Below are positions 10,313-21,974 of a stretch of DNA of 64,000 bases, one piece after another. A program made the position numbers and the translations under genes. Below the pieces are notes generated by a model, which saw nothing but the letters and a program-made list of their open reading frames with translations, was not told the origin of the DNA and did no database searches. The first letter of the stretch is position 1. Every line of letters begins with the position of its first letter. The DNA is from Pleurotus ostreatus/Saccharomyces cerevisiae fusant (taxonomy: Eukaryota > Opisthokonta): NCBI GenBank assembly GCA_024196135.1, contig JAMQCK010000034.1, positions 83,598 to 147,597 of the forward strand, in the 5' to 3' direction.

Positions 10313-11748
10313 TCAGAGCTCCGTGTCCTCGTCGTCGTACGTCTCCTTCAAGAGCCTAGATATTGATCAGCCTGAATCCCTGCCCGGATGGTGAATGGTC
10401 GCTCACCGGTAGATGGAGGATGGAGGGTGGTCGCCACTATGATGGAAGGTTGTCAGCAAGCGTCCTCAGTCACAATATTGCTACTCACTCGTTCGTGATG
10501 TACGCATCCACCATCTCCGGCCGCACGTAATCATAATACGGGTTCACCACATCTACCTTGTCCACCAAGTCACCCTCCTCAAAGCTCAACACCGCGCTTG
10601 GGTCCCCGAAGTCCAGCGCGCCATATTCATGGTACAGATTCCACAGCGGCGTCATCTTGAACTGCCCTGTGCACACGACGACCGGCGTGCTGTGTGCGCG
10701 AGCAGCGGTTGCGGTGAGCAGGCTGCCTGTAACCGCGAACATGCCCCCGTTGGCAAGGATGGCGTGCGCGCCGAGGACGACTTTGTTGACGCGGGACATG
10801 AGGGCGTAAATGGAGGAGTCGGGGACGAGGAAGGTGGAGACGCCGGCGGCAGACAGGGATTCGGCCATCTGGCGGCCGCCGTAGCTGGGAAGAGATGAGT
10901 TGAGTGAGGAGAACGGTCAGAAGGAGTAAGCGTACGATGGGGCAGACTCGGCGACGATCACGGTAAATGTTCTTGAGTGGGATGCTGTTTTGAGAAATGC
11001 TTCGACTGTATGTGACATGCCAATCGTCAACACGATTTCACTGCAAGGTCATCAGCGACGCGCCATAAAGAGCAGAATAACCACGCACTCAGGATGTATA
11101 TGATCCTTTGCATTACGCGAGATATTGTCGTACACCGTCTCCAGCTCATCTAGCACATCCTGGATGGCCTCCATCAACACGGGCTTCAGGCCGCGCGCAA
11201 ACGAGTCTGGGTCCTCGGGATCGTTCTCCTTCAGTGTCCCCTTCGTCTCTGACTTCTGCGCAGCCGCTGCTCTCCTAGGCTGCCCCAGCAGCACAAACTT
11301 CGAGATCGTGTACTGATCCTTCGACACCGCATTTGCGGCGGTCCCCTGCGTCGCGGTGCGGTACTCCTCGCGGATGTGGTGCAGAACTTTGCGTACAGTG
11401 TTGCCGACGGAGTGTTCTGAGGAGCATCGTTGTCAGAGATCGAGCGCGCCTCGAAGGGTATGTGGCGCACCTTTTGGTTGCGCGTCTACGAGCCTGCGGC
11501 CGACGGTCCTGATGATGCGGACGAGCTGCTCGATGTTGTGGAAGCGAGCTTTCGACACGACCTGGCGAAGGAGCCGGACGGTCTCGAGCGCGGCGACACG
11601 CGATCCGACGACCTGTCTGTACGTCCGATCAGCCTCATTTCGCCACGCTGTGAAGGAGGGGAGCCACTGACCTCCTTCGTAATCTTGAAGCAAGGTTCTC
11701 CACCTGTCTTTGGATGGACGAGTTCAGTTCTTCGTTCGTAACGTGCAT
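10313..11748 (-). CDS. GCD7: eIF2B subunit beta
   Basis: Exons 11748-11672, 11616-11471, 11416-11089, 11040-10936, 10884-10489, 10436-10407 and 10355-10313; 374 residues, close to yeast Gcd7. An N-terminal helical part ([29 protein letters not shown]) precedes the alpha/beta eIF2B-regulatory fold: [56 protein letters not shown] and the family-diagnostic [19 protein letters not shown]. Together with alpha and delta it forms the regulatory part of eIF2B, the nucleotide-exchange factor for eIF2 that senses phosphorylated eIF2-alpha. The start at 11748 is the first ATG that joins conserved sequence; an upstream in-frame extension looks non-conserved. All phases close. Confidence 0.95.
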
Positions 11749-12200
11749 CTTGCTAGTCGGTCTCGCCCAGACTTCGTTCAGGGGACGCGATATAGATCGC
11801 GTGTCGATCGGGAGAGGTGGTGGTTCGTGCGAAGTGTGACTCGAGTCATCGTGCGCGCCCCGAAGGGGATACCGGTTTCCCTCCGCATGCCGATTTCCCC
11901 GTTTTGGGATTCCCTTTGTTAAACGCGCCCTCAAGTTCTTGGCGAGATCCAGACATCTGCGCCACAGTAGATTCAGCACTAATCGAGTCCCGAACTAATC
12001 CTCGAGGCATTGACGAGGCCATGGAAGCCATATCGCTCTGATAGAACATGAGTAGTATATATAGTAAATCGACAGGTGGATATGTAGTCCTGACTGAAAG
12101 GTATCGCGATGAAATGCCAAGATACAGTCAATAAAAGTGGTGCAAGCAAGAAGAATACAGGCACTCGCTCGTGTCCTCGCGTATGTACAGGTATAGTCCA
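11749..12200. other. intergenic between gcd7 start and pcs1 stop
   Basis: 452 bp between two minus-strand genes. An open frame continues upstream of the gcd7 ATG but shows no conservation. Nothing else is supported. Confidence 0.5.
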
Positions 12201-13888
12201 CTAGCTTTCTTCCATGGACTGATCCTGGTCCTCCTCCTCGCTAGGCTCCAAGTACTCCTTGAACTTCGTTTGCAGCGTATGCAAGAATAACGGCAACTGG
12301 TCGCGCTGGAAGGTGAAGACATTGTTCAGGAAGTCTAACCGCTGGACGAAGTCCTCTTTCTCCTTCTCGAGATTGATAGGCGTGTACTGCACCGCCGGAA
12401 GGAGCTGATCGCGAGATTTGATCTCGTTACCCTCTTCGCCGGCTGCAACGTTATACGTGAGGCGGAGGACAAATTCGAGTGCTGCACAAGATAGATGTCA
12501 GCCTTATAGTACCCCAATACGCCAATTCATACCTCGGACTTGCGAGCCGGCCTGCTCGTCGGTGGCTGCGTGTGTGTAGACACAATGCAGGTCGTACTCG
12601 GGCTCGGTCAAGTACTGCGGCGGCTGCGGCTTGACGTTGGGTATAATGATGTTCGTCAGGTCTTCGTAGAAGCTGAGCACCACGGCAGGCTTAGGATCGT
12701 CGATTTGGCCTTTCGCGGCCGCATTTCGCTGGACCGACGGAGGAGCATTCCGGCCACCCTGTTTACTCTGCTCCCGCTCCATCTTCAGTTCGAACTGGAA
12801 TTCCTTCACTGTGTGCCGCTCTTTGTTAGCCTTGTTCACTTCGCCGCCACATGGCACACGCACCCTGTTGCTCCAGCTCCGCTATTCGAGCGTCGCGTTG
12901 CTTCACCAGGTCCTCCTTTTCCTTGATGGTCTCCCGCGCCTTCTCAAGATCTTTCTTTAGCACGTCCTGCTCCTTCTCTGCCGCGTCGCGCGTCAAGAGG
13001 CCCAATATCGAGGAAGCGCCTTTCGTCTGCAACAGCGAAGAGTGCCCGATCTGTGTCTGCATCTTCCCAATGATTTGTTGCTGAGCTATACGGGCCATTG
13101 TCAGCCTCCTTCCACGCGTACCACGCAAAATGGGCAGCATACCCTCGATCCGCGCGTCGTGCACCTTCTGACGATCCTGCTGTAGTTGTTCTTCGCGTTT
13201 GCGCTGCTCTGTGAGGGTATGCACTTGCTGCTCTAATTGCTGATTGTGCTCCTCCATCTTGCTGGACGTCAGCATGCATATCTGCACAATAGGCGCCCAA
13301 GACGCACCGCAGCCAGCCGTTTCCTCAACCCCTCCTCCGTCTTCGATCGAGCGGAGGGTTTCTTCTTCTTCGCCCCAACCGGCGAAACGACCTTCTTCTC
13401 CTCCGCTTCGTCCTCCTCTTCCTCTTCTTCTTGCGCCGCTGCAGCCGCCTCCTCCCCGTCTACCTCCATCGCGTCCTCTCGTGCCTTCCCCTTCCCCTTC
13501 ACCGCCTTACTCGCCGGCCCCGGCTTCTCCGCCTTCGTCGCCGGCTTCGCTTTCCCCTTCCCCTTCGTCACCTTCCCATTCGGCTTCGCACGCTCCTCCT
13601 GCTCTGGCGGCGCAGGCGGGTCGATCTCCTCGATCTCAGAGTCCGAGTGCGATGCCGGAGCAGGCGCGCCGCGTTTCCGCTTCGCAGGCGGCGGTGCGGG
13701 CTTGCTATTCGACGGCGGTTTGATGGATGAGGTGCCCGCCTTGCTTGTCGATGCGCCCTTCTTCCCCGCCTTCGCCTTGGTGGCGGGGCGCTTCGGGTCG
13801 GTAGCTACGAATGCTGGATCTGTTATTGTAGCAACATAGATCAGCAGCGCCTGGACACACCGATCTCGTCAGACTCAGAGCCGGACAT
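12201..13888 (-). CDS. pcs1: monopolin-complex subunit Csm1/Pcs1
   Basis: Exons 13888-13861, 13819-13308, 13257-13143, 13085-12864, 12808-12533 and 12481-12201; 477 residues. Residues 1-180 are a Lys/Ala/Pro-rich disordered, nuclear-type region with an acidic run (AQEEEEEEDEAEEKK). Residues about 181-300 form a coiled coil (EEHNQQLEQQVHTLTEQRKR, ETIKEKEDLVKQRDARIAEL). The C-terminal globular domain of the Csm1/Pcs1 family follows: VVLSFYEDLTNIIIPNVK, YDLHCVYTH, LEFVLRLTYN, VQYTPINLEKEKEDFVQRL and FTFQRDQLPLFLHTL. Family members dimerise through the coiled coil and clamp sister kinetochores or regulate rDNA and centromeric chromatin. The acceptor of exon 3 (CAAG at 13258) is the least certain junction. 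Identification rests on the C-terminal motifs and domain order. Confidence 0.88.
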
Positions 13889-14562
13889 GACGGCACGCGA
13901 CTTGACGCGTCGGGAAAAGGGGCAGACGCGTTTACCTGTGTTTGGTCGATCATCCAACACTTCCGGACCGTAATTTACCGGAGCATGCTTGGAGCTATCC
14001 CCAAGAGGAAGGATTTGTGCCCTTCCGGAAGCAAAGCTAGATGGATGGCGAACTTCGGAACCAATCCGAGTCCCGTTTCGGTTGCCCCCATGAAAGGTAC
14101 CGTAGCGAGCTGCTATTGAGGTTCAACGCTCATCAAGAGCATGCTGGATCTCGGACTTGTGGCACCTTCCCATCCTCACGACCTCCGACCAGGCTAAATA
14201 AAACGTCACTAACATTCATAGCAGGCAACTCAACTCGTACATAAATTATACCTGTACAAGGAGCGGTGTAGTAGGTAGCTTAGCTACTGGACATGTACAT
14301 TCCGAGTCAACGAAGAAGGGATACAGGGCACGGAACCCGCAAGCGGGGCCGCGCTGGATAGTACAGGATGTGAGGGGTAGGATAGTATATAAAGTGTCGT
14401 TGCATTCGAGTCGAGCTCGATTGGTATCGGAAGGAAGAGCAGAAGAGAGGCGAGGGGTAAAAATACAGTAGTGTGTTGTAGTGCGATGGAACCAGCTCGA
14501 ACAGATCGTGAGTGAAGAGACGAGAAATCGGACGAGGAGCAGAGAATAAATAGTTGAGAGTC
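13889..14562. other. intergenic between pcs1 promoter and arrestin 3' end
   Basis: 674 bp. It contains the pcs1 promoter and the 3' UTR of the arrestin gene. No further gene or motif is supported. Confidence 0.5.
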
Positions 14563-16433
14563 CTATGAGAGCAACGGCGAGTGTTCGTCCGTGTCGTCAA
14601 AGTCGTTCGGGTGGTCGTAAGTCGTCTTGTCGGCGGTCGAGAGCGGCGCCTTCGAGGAGCCCTCGCCAAGGTCCACGAGCGGCTTGGGCGGCGCGATGGC
14701 GATCTCGGCTGCTGCGACTGCGGCTTCCTCGGCGGCGTTGGGGCCGTCGTAGTCGGGCAGCTCTGAGGAAGAGGGCGTTTCGGCGGGCGCATAGCGCGGT
14801 AGGTAGTCCGAGTAGTCGACCTTCTGGTTCCCGGCCGCGTCGTACAGGTTGGAGTACGCAGGGAGCGCGCTCGATGCTGCATAAGGGGCAGACGCCGTGA
14901 GGGAGGGCGGCTCAATTGCGGACGTCGACGCCGCGAGCACAACGTGCGCCGCCGGGGCCGCAGACGGCGGCGGCGCGCGGCTGAAGCGCAGCGGCACGTC
15001 GAACTTGAGCACCGCGCGCGCCTGCTCGCCGTTGTCGAGCTCGTACGCTACCGTCACCGCGAGCTTCAGCGCGTGCCCAATGGTAAACAGCGGTGACGTG
15101 ACCGTCGATTTGAGCACCTTGCGCCCAGCCCACTTGTCGTCCGGCGTGTGTGCCTGCGCGCGCATGTACGGGATCGACGCCTGTAGCGTGTACCACGTCT
15201 GCGAGGACTGCTCCGCGTCGCGGGCGAAGCAGCGGTTGTTCTCGCCGAGGCGCTGCTCACTAGGCGTATGCGGGTGCAGCAGCGAGAACCTGCGCATGAG
15301 AACGTCGCCCTCGTTGGCCTCAGGGACGAACATGCCCAGATCAGCCGCGTCAGGGTGTCCGTCAAGCAGAGGCAGTTGCGGCGGCTGCATGTCTTCCGAC
15401 GGCAGTGGGAACCGTTCCTCGTAAAGATGGCTTGCGTGCGCTCTGATGATGTCTGTCAGCACGGAGACAGCGGCTAAGACTAGCGAGCACCGCACCTGAA
15501 CGTCTCGGACTGCTCGACAACAACGCTGAATGATGGAATCTGCAGCCTCTTGCACTGCTCGCGGTCGAGTCCCTTCGTGCGCAGGCGTAGAGTCGCATTC
15601 AACGTCTCCTCCTCCACATCAACAAACTCGGGGACGGAGACTAGTGTCTGGATAGCCTTGATGATGTCCCCCGGTACTGCGAGGGCGCTGCCCTGCTCAC
15701 ACTGCGGTGTGGGCACAACGTAGGTGGCAGTACTCCGCTCGCTAGCCGCCGCTTGCTCATTCGCGTAACACCGGAGACTCGGGTGCTTGCCGAAGCGACG
15801 AATGGTGATTTGACGAAGGCAGGCGGCGCTGCGCGTACGTGTGAAGAATGGGACGCACAATGACGTCCACGAGCTCGAGGGCCCGGAGTTGCCGAACTGC
15901 GCTGCGGCGTGCAGGACGTAGCGCGTGCCGAAGCCTCTGCGCAAGTACGTGGACTCGGGAAGCCAGCCGGCGACGGGTATGTTGAAGACGAAATCGTAGG
16001 AACCTGAAGGACTATGATGAGCCGTAGTGCGGGCGTCAGAAGGTGTGCGGACGTACATGGGCTATCGGAGCCATCAGAGCTATCGTGCTCATCATTCGTT
16101 AGGTGTATGGGTTCATTGGGGACAAGTTGGCGTGAGGTCGTGCATAAGCGGACAGAGCGATAGCCGTGCGTTGGCGTGAGGGTCTCAGATTGGCCCTCGA
16201 AGGTGACGACGAGGGACTGAAGCGTGATTTGTCGAGGCTGATGGCGCTCGAAGAAGTACGAGGAGGAGGTAGGTGTTATGCGGACGACGCCGGACACGGT
16301 GTAGGCAGAGCTGTCGCCAGAAAGAGATCAGCGACCTGAACGCGTGCAACGACGAGGATACGCACTTTGTGTCGGGCGGTCCATACATGTGGATCGTCTC
16401 TGAATGCGGGATGATCTCGACGTTGGCCACCAT
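14563..16433 (-). CDS. alpha-arrestin-like protein
   Basis: Exons 16433-16366, 16310-16057, 16003-15496 and 15442-14563; 569 residues. The N-terminal arrestin fold is recognisable: YTVSGVVRI, ITLQSLVVTFEGQSE, then SYDFVFNIPVAGWLPES and the strand GTRYVLHAAAQFG. The second fold follows after about 290 (ATLRLRTKGLDREQ, LQIPSFSVVVEQSETFR, GHALKLAVTVAYELDNGEQA). The C-terminal 140 residues are Ala/Pro-rich with aromatic Pro motifs (SALPAYSNLY, DYLPRYAPAE, ELPDYDGP) that could serve as PY-like contacts for a Rsp5-type ubiquitin ligase; no canonical PPxY is present. By family, alpha-arrestins recruit ubiquitin ligases to plasma-membrane transporters. Gene structure is solid; adaptor role is inferred. 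Confidence 0.85.
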
Positions 16434-17206
16434 GGTGGGCAGTGAGGATGGGGAGGATGGGGAGAGAGAGGAGAAAGGCAGGCTATACAAGCAGATCTGA
16501 TTGAGCGGCGATTGATATAAGTACACGAGTATAAAGGGGGGCTGGATTAGGAAGGGGGCGGGGGAGTGACGGTGCGGGAGAAGCCCGGTTCGCGCCGGAG
16601 TTTATTATGTAGAGGGCCCACGCGAACAAAAGGGCGTGGCGGTACACGCCATCTGACCGCCGCCCGTCATATCCGGAAACAAAAGGCCAGCTTGTTTTAG
16701 CCTGTTGTCTGACGTATGAAGATCACATCAGCAGCGCCCATTGTCCCCGCCTTGCCCTTTTTGGACGACATCACCAAATTCGTCTATTGTCCTCCGCCGC
16801 GTGCCTGCCTCCGTCGCTATTGTCCTCTGCAACGGGGCAAACAGCATGCAAATCAGCGCCTGGCCGCGCGAAGCTCGTGGCCTCTCGAGCGACTCGGCAG
16901 TCGGCTCGATCGCGTAAAGTTCGACCTCCCGCTCGAACCGGGACGTACAAGGAGCATAGGGCAAGGTACAACCTGGTAGAACACCCGAGCGCTGATGTTA
17001 GTAGACTGACTAGGTGCCCCGACTACTCCGGCGCCCGCGCCTCTCGAGCCGCTCGCCGAGTTTGGCCGCTCGGTCATTCAGCTCGGGATCATCCGCGCTG
17101 CGCTGATTACGAGTCTGGCTATAGCCTTGTCACCAAACGAGGTCTCAAGCGTACAAGAACTATGGATACAAGTACACTACGCCCGACATACACACGGTCA
17201 GACTCA
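16434..17206. other. intergenic between arrestin start and GMC stop
   Basis: 773 bp. The arrestin promoter lies at the left and the GMC 3' UTR at the right. AT-rich TATA-like patches occur near 16515-16536. No gene seen. Confidence 0.5.
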
Positions 17207-19474
17207 TCACACAGAAGCAGGCAAAGCAGGTCCAGGCTGCGAAGCTCCCCACTTCTCCTCGTAAAGCTTGTCCGCCAAGTCTTGCGCAAATCCGCACATC
17301 GTCAGAGTCGCTGAACAAGAGTCAGTGAAGCGTCCTGCACACCAAACCAGCCCACTCACGATTCCAGGAGCCCGACGTCGGGAAGATGGCGCCGCCAGTC
17401 ACATACACATTCGTACACTGGCGCGGGCGGTACTGGCTGTCGACCGACGCGTGCGGGTCGTTCTCGAGGTCGTCGCTCATGTAGAGCGTCGACGTCTCGT
17501 GCACCAGCCCGGGAACGCGGACCATCTCCGCGGGCGGGCGCTCCTGCTTCCAGCCCGCGCCAGCGAGGACGTACCTCCGGTCGTGCTGGTGGTTGATGGA
17601 AACCTTGTCTTCCTTCGCATCGTGCCAATACTCAATCTGGCCGTCCTTGCCGCCTGCCATGATGGAGATCGCCTTGTACCTGTTAAGGGTGGGAGTTAGC
17701 TATAGCGCAGTAGGGCAAGAAGCAAAGGACTCACGTCGCCTCCTCCATAACCTCGGTGATCGAGTCGGTGTTGCGGTTGGGAAGGACCTGCAAGCGTACG
17801 TTCGTCGTCACATCCGGGTTCGCAGGATTGTGCTTCATCCACGACTCCGCGTTCTTCTCGTCCAGTTCGCCAAGCGTCGCGCACACTGAGGTGATGCATC
17901 AGGTGTGTCTGACAACATGTAGGAAACGTGATGCGTACCCAGAATGATATGCCCCTCTGACCCCGTGAGCTGCTCCGCCGTCGCTGCCGCCGCGTAGTCG
18001 GGGCACAGACGCGCTGCATCCTCCGCGTCCTCGCCATCGGGGCTCGGCGAGTGGATGGCGGTGATCTGTATATGGTACTGCAGCTTCGTCTCTTCATCCG
18101 TGCCAGCCAGATACGACGCGGCAATCTCCAGATGATCCTGCAGCGCAACCTTCGTCCCAAGCAAGCCGACAGGGAACCGCGCAGTGATATGCGAGATGAA
18201 GTGCCCTCCAACGCGCGAGCCCGCGCGCCCCTGCAGACGATCCCCAATCGAGTTCATCAGGATCGTCGTCGTCGGGAACGCCCCCGCCGCCAAAATGATA
18301 TTCGTCGCCCGCTTCGGAAAGCACAGCGCGCCGCGCGACGTGTGCAGCACGACCGGGCGGTTGTTCGCGTCCTCCGGGTCCAACTCGAACCGTTCCACGA
18401 CCGTGTCCGTAGCGATCATCAGCGGGTGGCCCTTTCCCTCCTTCGCGAGCTGCCGCTGGCGCTCGTAGATCTTGAGCAGCGGGCCCGGCGTCGAAAACTT
18501 GTCGAAGGCAATCGCGTTCTTGACCGCGGTCTTGCGCCCCACGGCGAGCGGCGCGTGGTTCGTCATGGACGCGGAGGGGATGTGCGCGAGGTTCGCGTCG
18601 AGGCGGCGCTGAATCTCGGCTTGGAGGTCCTGGCCGAAGCAGGGGTCGGAGATCTCGTTCGCGCGCTTGACGTGGAGGAGGTCCTCGCAGCGCTCCCAGA
18701 AGCCGGGGGTGGAGGCCGTGTCCTTCAGGGACTGGGGGAACTCGCGCATGAGGTCGATCCCCTTGTCCTCGCGGAGGGGGCGCGGGCACCAGGCAGACCA
18801 GAACATGCTGCGTCCGCCGAAGAAGGGGCAAGAGCCGTGCATAAACTGATGTAAGACAAGGTCAGCAAGCGATATAAGCAGAGATGTGGAGGCCGCTTGC
18901 CTTCGCAGGACTCTCAACAGTCTTCGAGGTAAGCTGCCAAGGGAACGTCTCGGAGGGCCCTCCAAGCATGAGCTTGAAGGGCAAGGGCATGTTCTAACAT
19001 AGAGTCAGTATACAAGCGAGCGTTCTGATATCGTAGATCCCACCTGGAAGTGCTCGGACAGCCAGAAACCTGTTCACATGATTATCAGCGCGATCCACAG
19101 ACGGAAAGTACGACCGCGCTACCTCCACGCTCAAGGATGAGAATCTTGCGGTGGGGGTCCTGCTTGAGCGCCGCATCGACGTACGCCAGCGCACAGAAGC
19201 CGCTCCCAACCACGATATCGTCGAACTCGCCATGGTCCACAATGTTCGCCCAAGTCGTATCGTCGACGAAGTAGTGCTTCGCAGTAGCGTGCGCGGGCGT
19301 CGGCGACTGCGCGCTGGGGCGTGGGTACCCCCACTGGTTCGTGGCGTCCTTCGGCGCGATGGAGGAGGGCAGGATGGGGACCTTGCCCGTGCGATAGTGG
19401 AAGGAGGGCTGAGACGGCTCGGGGAGCTTGAGATAGTCCTCGAGACCTAAGTTGGCGTCGACGAAGCCGTTCAT
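17207..19474 (-). CDS. GMC flavoenzyme resembling pyranose 2-oxidase
   Basis: Exons 19474-19123, 19069-19044, 18993-18901, 18845-17939, 17885-17735, 17679-17360 and 17310-17207; 650 residues. The intron 18900-18846 uses a GC donor. The FAD-binding motif is DDIVVGSGFCALAYVDAAL. The C-terminal domain holds the His/Asn pair, H570 in GLVHETSTL and N616 in SWNPTLTM, spaced as in pyranose 2-oxidase. In that enzyme FAD is bonded to His in a STHW motif; here the matching site reads SMFW (GGRSMFWSAW), so flavin is probably not covalently attached. There is no signal peptide. Such enzymes oxidise sugars or related alcohols and reduce oxygen or quinones. Substrate unknown. It shares a 1.07-kb divergent promoter region with an aldo-keto reductase. 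Confidence 0.88.
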
Positions 19475-20545
19475 GGTGCAGGTGATGGAATGAGCTATGT
19501 TGACCAGGTGCGAGGAGCCTGAGATGACACTCTTTCAGAACTCGGTTTATGTACGAACACGACCGTCGCCTGGATGGCTCGAGTTCAGGTACAAGCAAGG
19601 GGTGTTTGAGTTGAGCAGAGTATCTTTGAGCTGTCCATCTCGAGAATGTCAATGCGCAACCGAAAGAGTTCCTCGAGACAGTGCAGCTAGTCTCCGCCAA
19701 AACGGAATTTTTGAGGGCCGACGTCGTAAAAGCTCTGAGCGGAGAGATTTCCTTCGCTTCCCCTAGAGATGATGTCTAAGGGCGGCGCTCTGAGCTGACG
19801 GGCGGTGACAGCTTGCCGTTGACGACGGTTGTACATAAACGACTGCGAACTCACCCAGGCTCCTTACGGTGTATCCGGCAACTGCCGGACCCCTCAATTG
19901 GGCAATTTATCTGAGCCATCTCTCTTTTCCTGACGTTCATGTGCATGGCGGAAGGAGGCCCCATCATATCTTTCCGATTTTCTGACTTCACTGTGCGCAA
20001 CCGAATACTCGTCAAGTGACCGTCTCTGCGATGCATGTCCTCGAAGCTATCTCTCGACTAGCGTCGGACGCCGCTGCCAGTGAACGCATGGTTACTCTAA
20101 TGGTTCAAATTGCTCCTCAATCGCAAGGAATCCTCATAGAAGTTGAGGAGAGAGCTTCCATACCACTGACAGCAGATGAGAACTCTTCTGCATGACGACA
20201 GCTGCGTCCCGAGACCAGATCGCCTCTGCTTCCTGACAGTCGCTTTCGACACGTCTTGCCCTCGCTTAGGCTGGCAGGTGGCGCTTGACAACAAAGCTGT
20301 CATCGCGAGCGCCGCCATTAACAGCTATCCTGCAGATAGTGCAGGCACTCTCGCGTCCCGTCGCGAGAGCGCGACGTCGGTCCTCGTAATGCCCGCTTTC
20401 CATTCGCCCTGTCGGCACGCGCTCCGAGCTTCAACACGTCTCGAGATACCAGTTCTTGTACGTGGGTGACACTGCTCATCCGCTCGACTATACTGTCTCG
20501 GGGCCTTTATCACGGCCTCCAAACGACCCTCTCCTTCGCTTCTCA
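19475..20545. other. divergent intergenic between GMC oxidase and aldo-keto reductase
   Basis: 1.07 kb between two outward-reading redox genes, thus the promoter region of both. No third gene is supported. Confidence 0.55.
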
Positions 20546-21818
20546 ATGTCTATCCCTACAGAACCACCGTCCCCACTCGGCGTCTACCGCGTGTTGTCTC
20601 CCAATGCCGGCCTGCGCATCTCACCTCTCCAGCTCGGAGGTATGATCGTCAGGGACAAAACTAGTGGCGAGAGCTCGCCTCCCCTCACCCAGCAGAAGGC
20701 ATTTGACGCCCTCGACGCCTTCTATAAGTTAGGCGGCAACGTGGTTGATACGGCAAATCTCCCGTGAGTACGGACACCGGTGCATATATGTATCTCCTAC
20801 CTCGCTGACTGCCATGTCTTCTATCAGTGGGTCAGAATTTACAGAGGAGATTGTGGGCGAATGGATGGAAGCACGAGGCAATCGGGACGAGATGGTCGTT
20901 TCGACCAAGGTGCGTTGAATGCGATACTGCCATTCCTCGCTCGCTACACCGCTGGTCCTCTGCTGACCCCCTCACAGTACACAGGCAACCTCAAGAGCGG
21001 CCAGCAAGCGAGCGTATACACCAACTTCGCCGGCAACAACGCCAAGTCCCTCAAGCTCAGCATCGACTCCAGCCTCAAGCGTCTGCGCACGCACTACATC
21101 GACATCCTCTACGTGCACTGGTGGGACTACCGCACGAGCATCCGCGAAGTCATGGACCACCTCCACGCGCTCGTTGTCGCGGGGAAGGTGCTCTACCTCG
21201 CCATAGCGGACACGCCGGCGTGGGTTGTGTCCGCTGCGAACGAGTACGCGCGGATGGCGAACAAGACCCAGTTTTGCATGTACCAGGGTGGGTGGAGCGT
21301 GCTCGACCGCGCCTTCGAGCGCGACATCATCCCCATGGCCAGGCAGTACGGCATGGCGGTCGCGCCGTGGAATGTCTTCGCGAATGGCATTATTCGCAAT
21401 GATTTTGATACGTCGAAGGATGACGAGGATAAGGAGGTGCTGAAGGCCTTGCGGAAGGTCGCGGACGAACTCCATGCCGAAAGCATTCGCAGCGTCGCCA
21501 TCGCGTATCTCTTGCAGAAGACGGCCTACGTCTTCCCGACCGTTAGCGGCCTTGACGTCGATGCCTTCGGCGAATACCTCACCGCGCTGAAGATCTCGCT
21601 CACTGAACAGCAGTTTGAGCTCATCGAGAAGGCGAAGAAATTTGACCCTGGGTTTCCTCATTCGACTATCGTGAGTCCCCGCTTTCTTCAGCGCTGGCAT
21701 CCGCTTGCTCATGTGTATACATCAGGGTGACGGTGACAAAAACAATGGACTCCTGGCTGATATCAGCTTTGGAGCGGAGGATCGTTGGCCGGTTCAAAAA
21801 TCGATCGTGGCGGCTTGA
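20546..21818 (+). CDS. aldo-keto reductase of the aryl-alcohol dehydrogenase type
   Basis: Exons 20546-20763, 20828-20909, 20978-21670 and 21726-21818; 361 residues. The AKR barrel is clear: NVVDTAN with D68, VVSTKYTGNL with K100, DILYVHWWDYR with H147, and YLAIADTPAWVVSAANEYA; the cofactor-site end has RSVAIAYLLQK and FPTVSGLDVDAF. The usual catalytic Tyr five residues after the Asp is replaced by Pro73 (DTANLPGSE), and that codon spans intron 1. I found no alternative splice that restores a Tyr. By family it would reduce aldehydes with NADPH, but a missing Tyr would weaken or change this. The last exon is chosen because it removes an early stop and gives GFPHSTIGDGDKNN, a family-like ending. 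Confidence 0.85.
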
Positions 21819-21974
21819 TTTGACGGGAATTTTCGTGCTGTAGCTGGAAGAGCTGTTATATCACGTCGCAGTATGGCATCCATCCGGGCAAGCCACGTTT
21901 GACGGCCATTCCCATGAGCCTCGTGTCAATCGAAAGCATACAGATGTGCAAGGTGCAACGCAGAGTACACGCAG

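Noticed and set aside
17207..21818. Secondary-metabolite gene cluster around the GMC oxidase and aldo-keto reductase
   Set aside because: No polyketide synthase, NRPS, terpene cyclase, P450 or transporter nearby; neighbours are an arrestin and ribosome-biogenesis genes.
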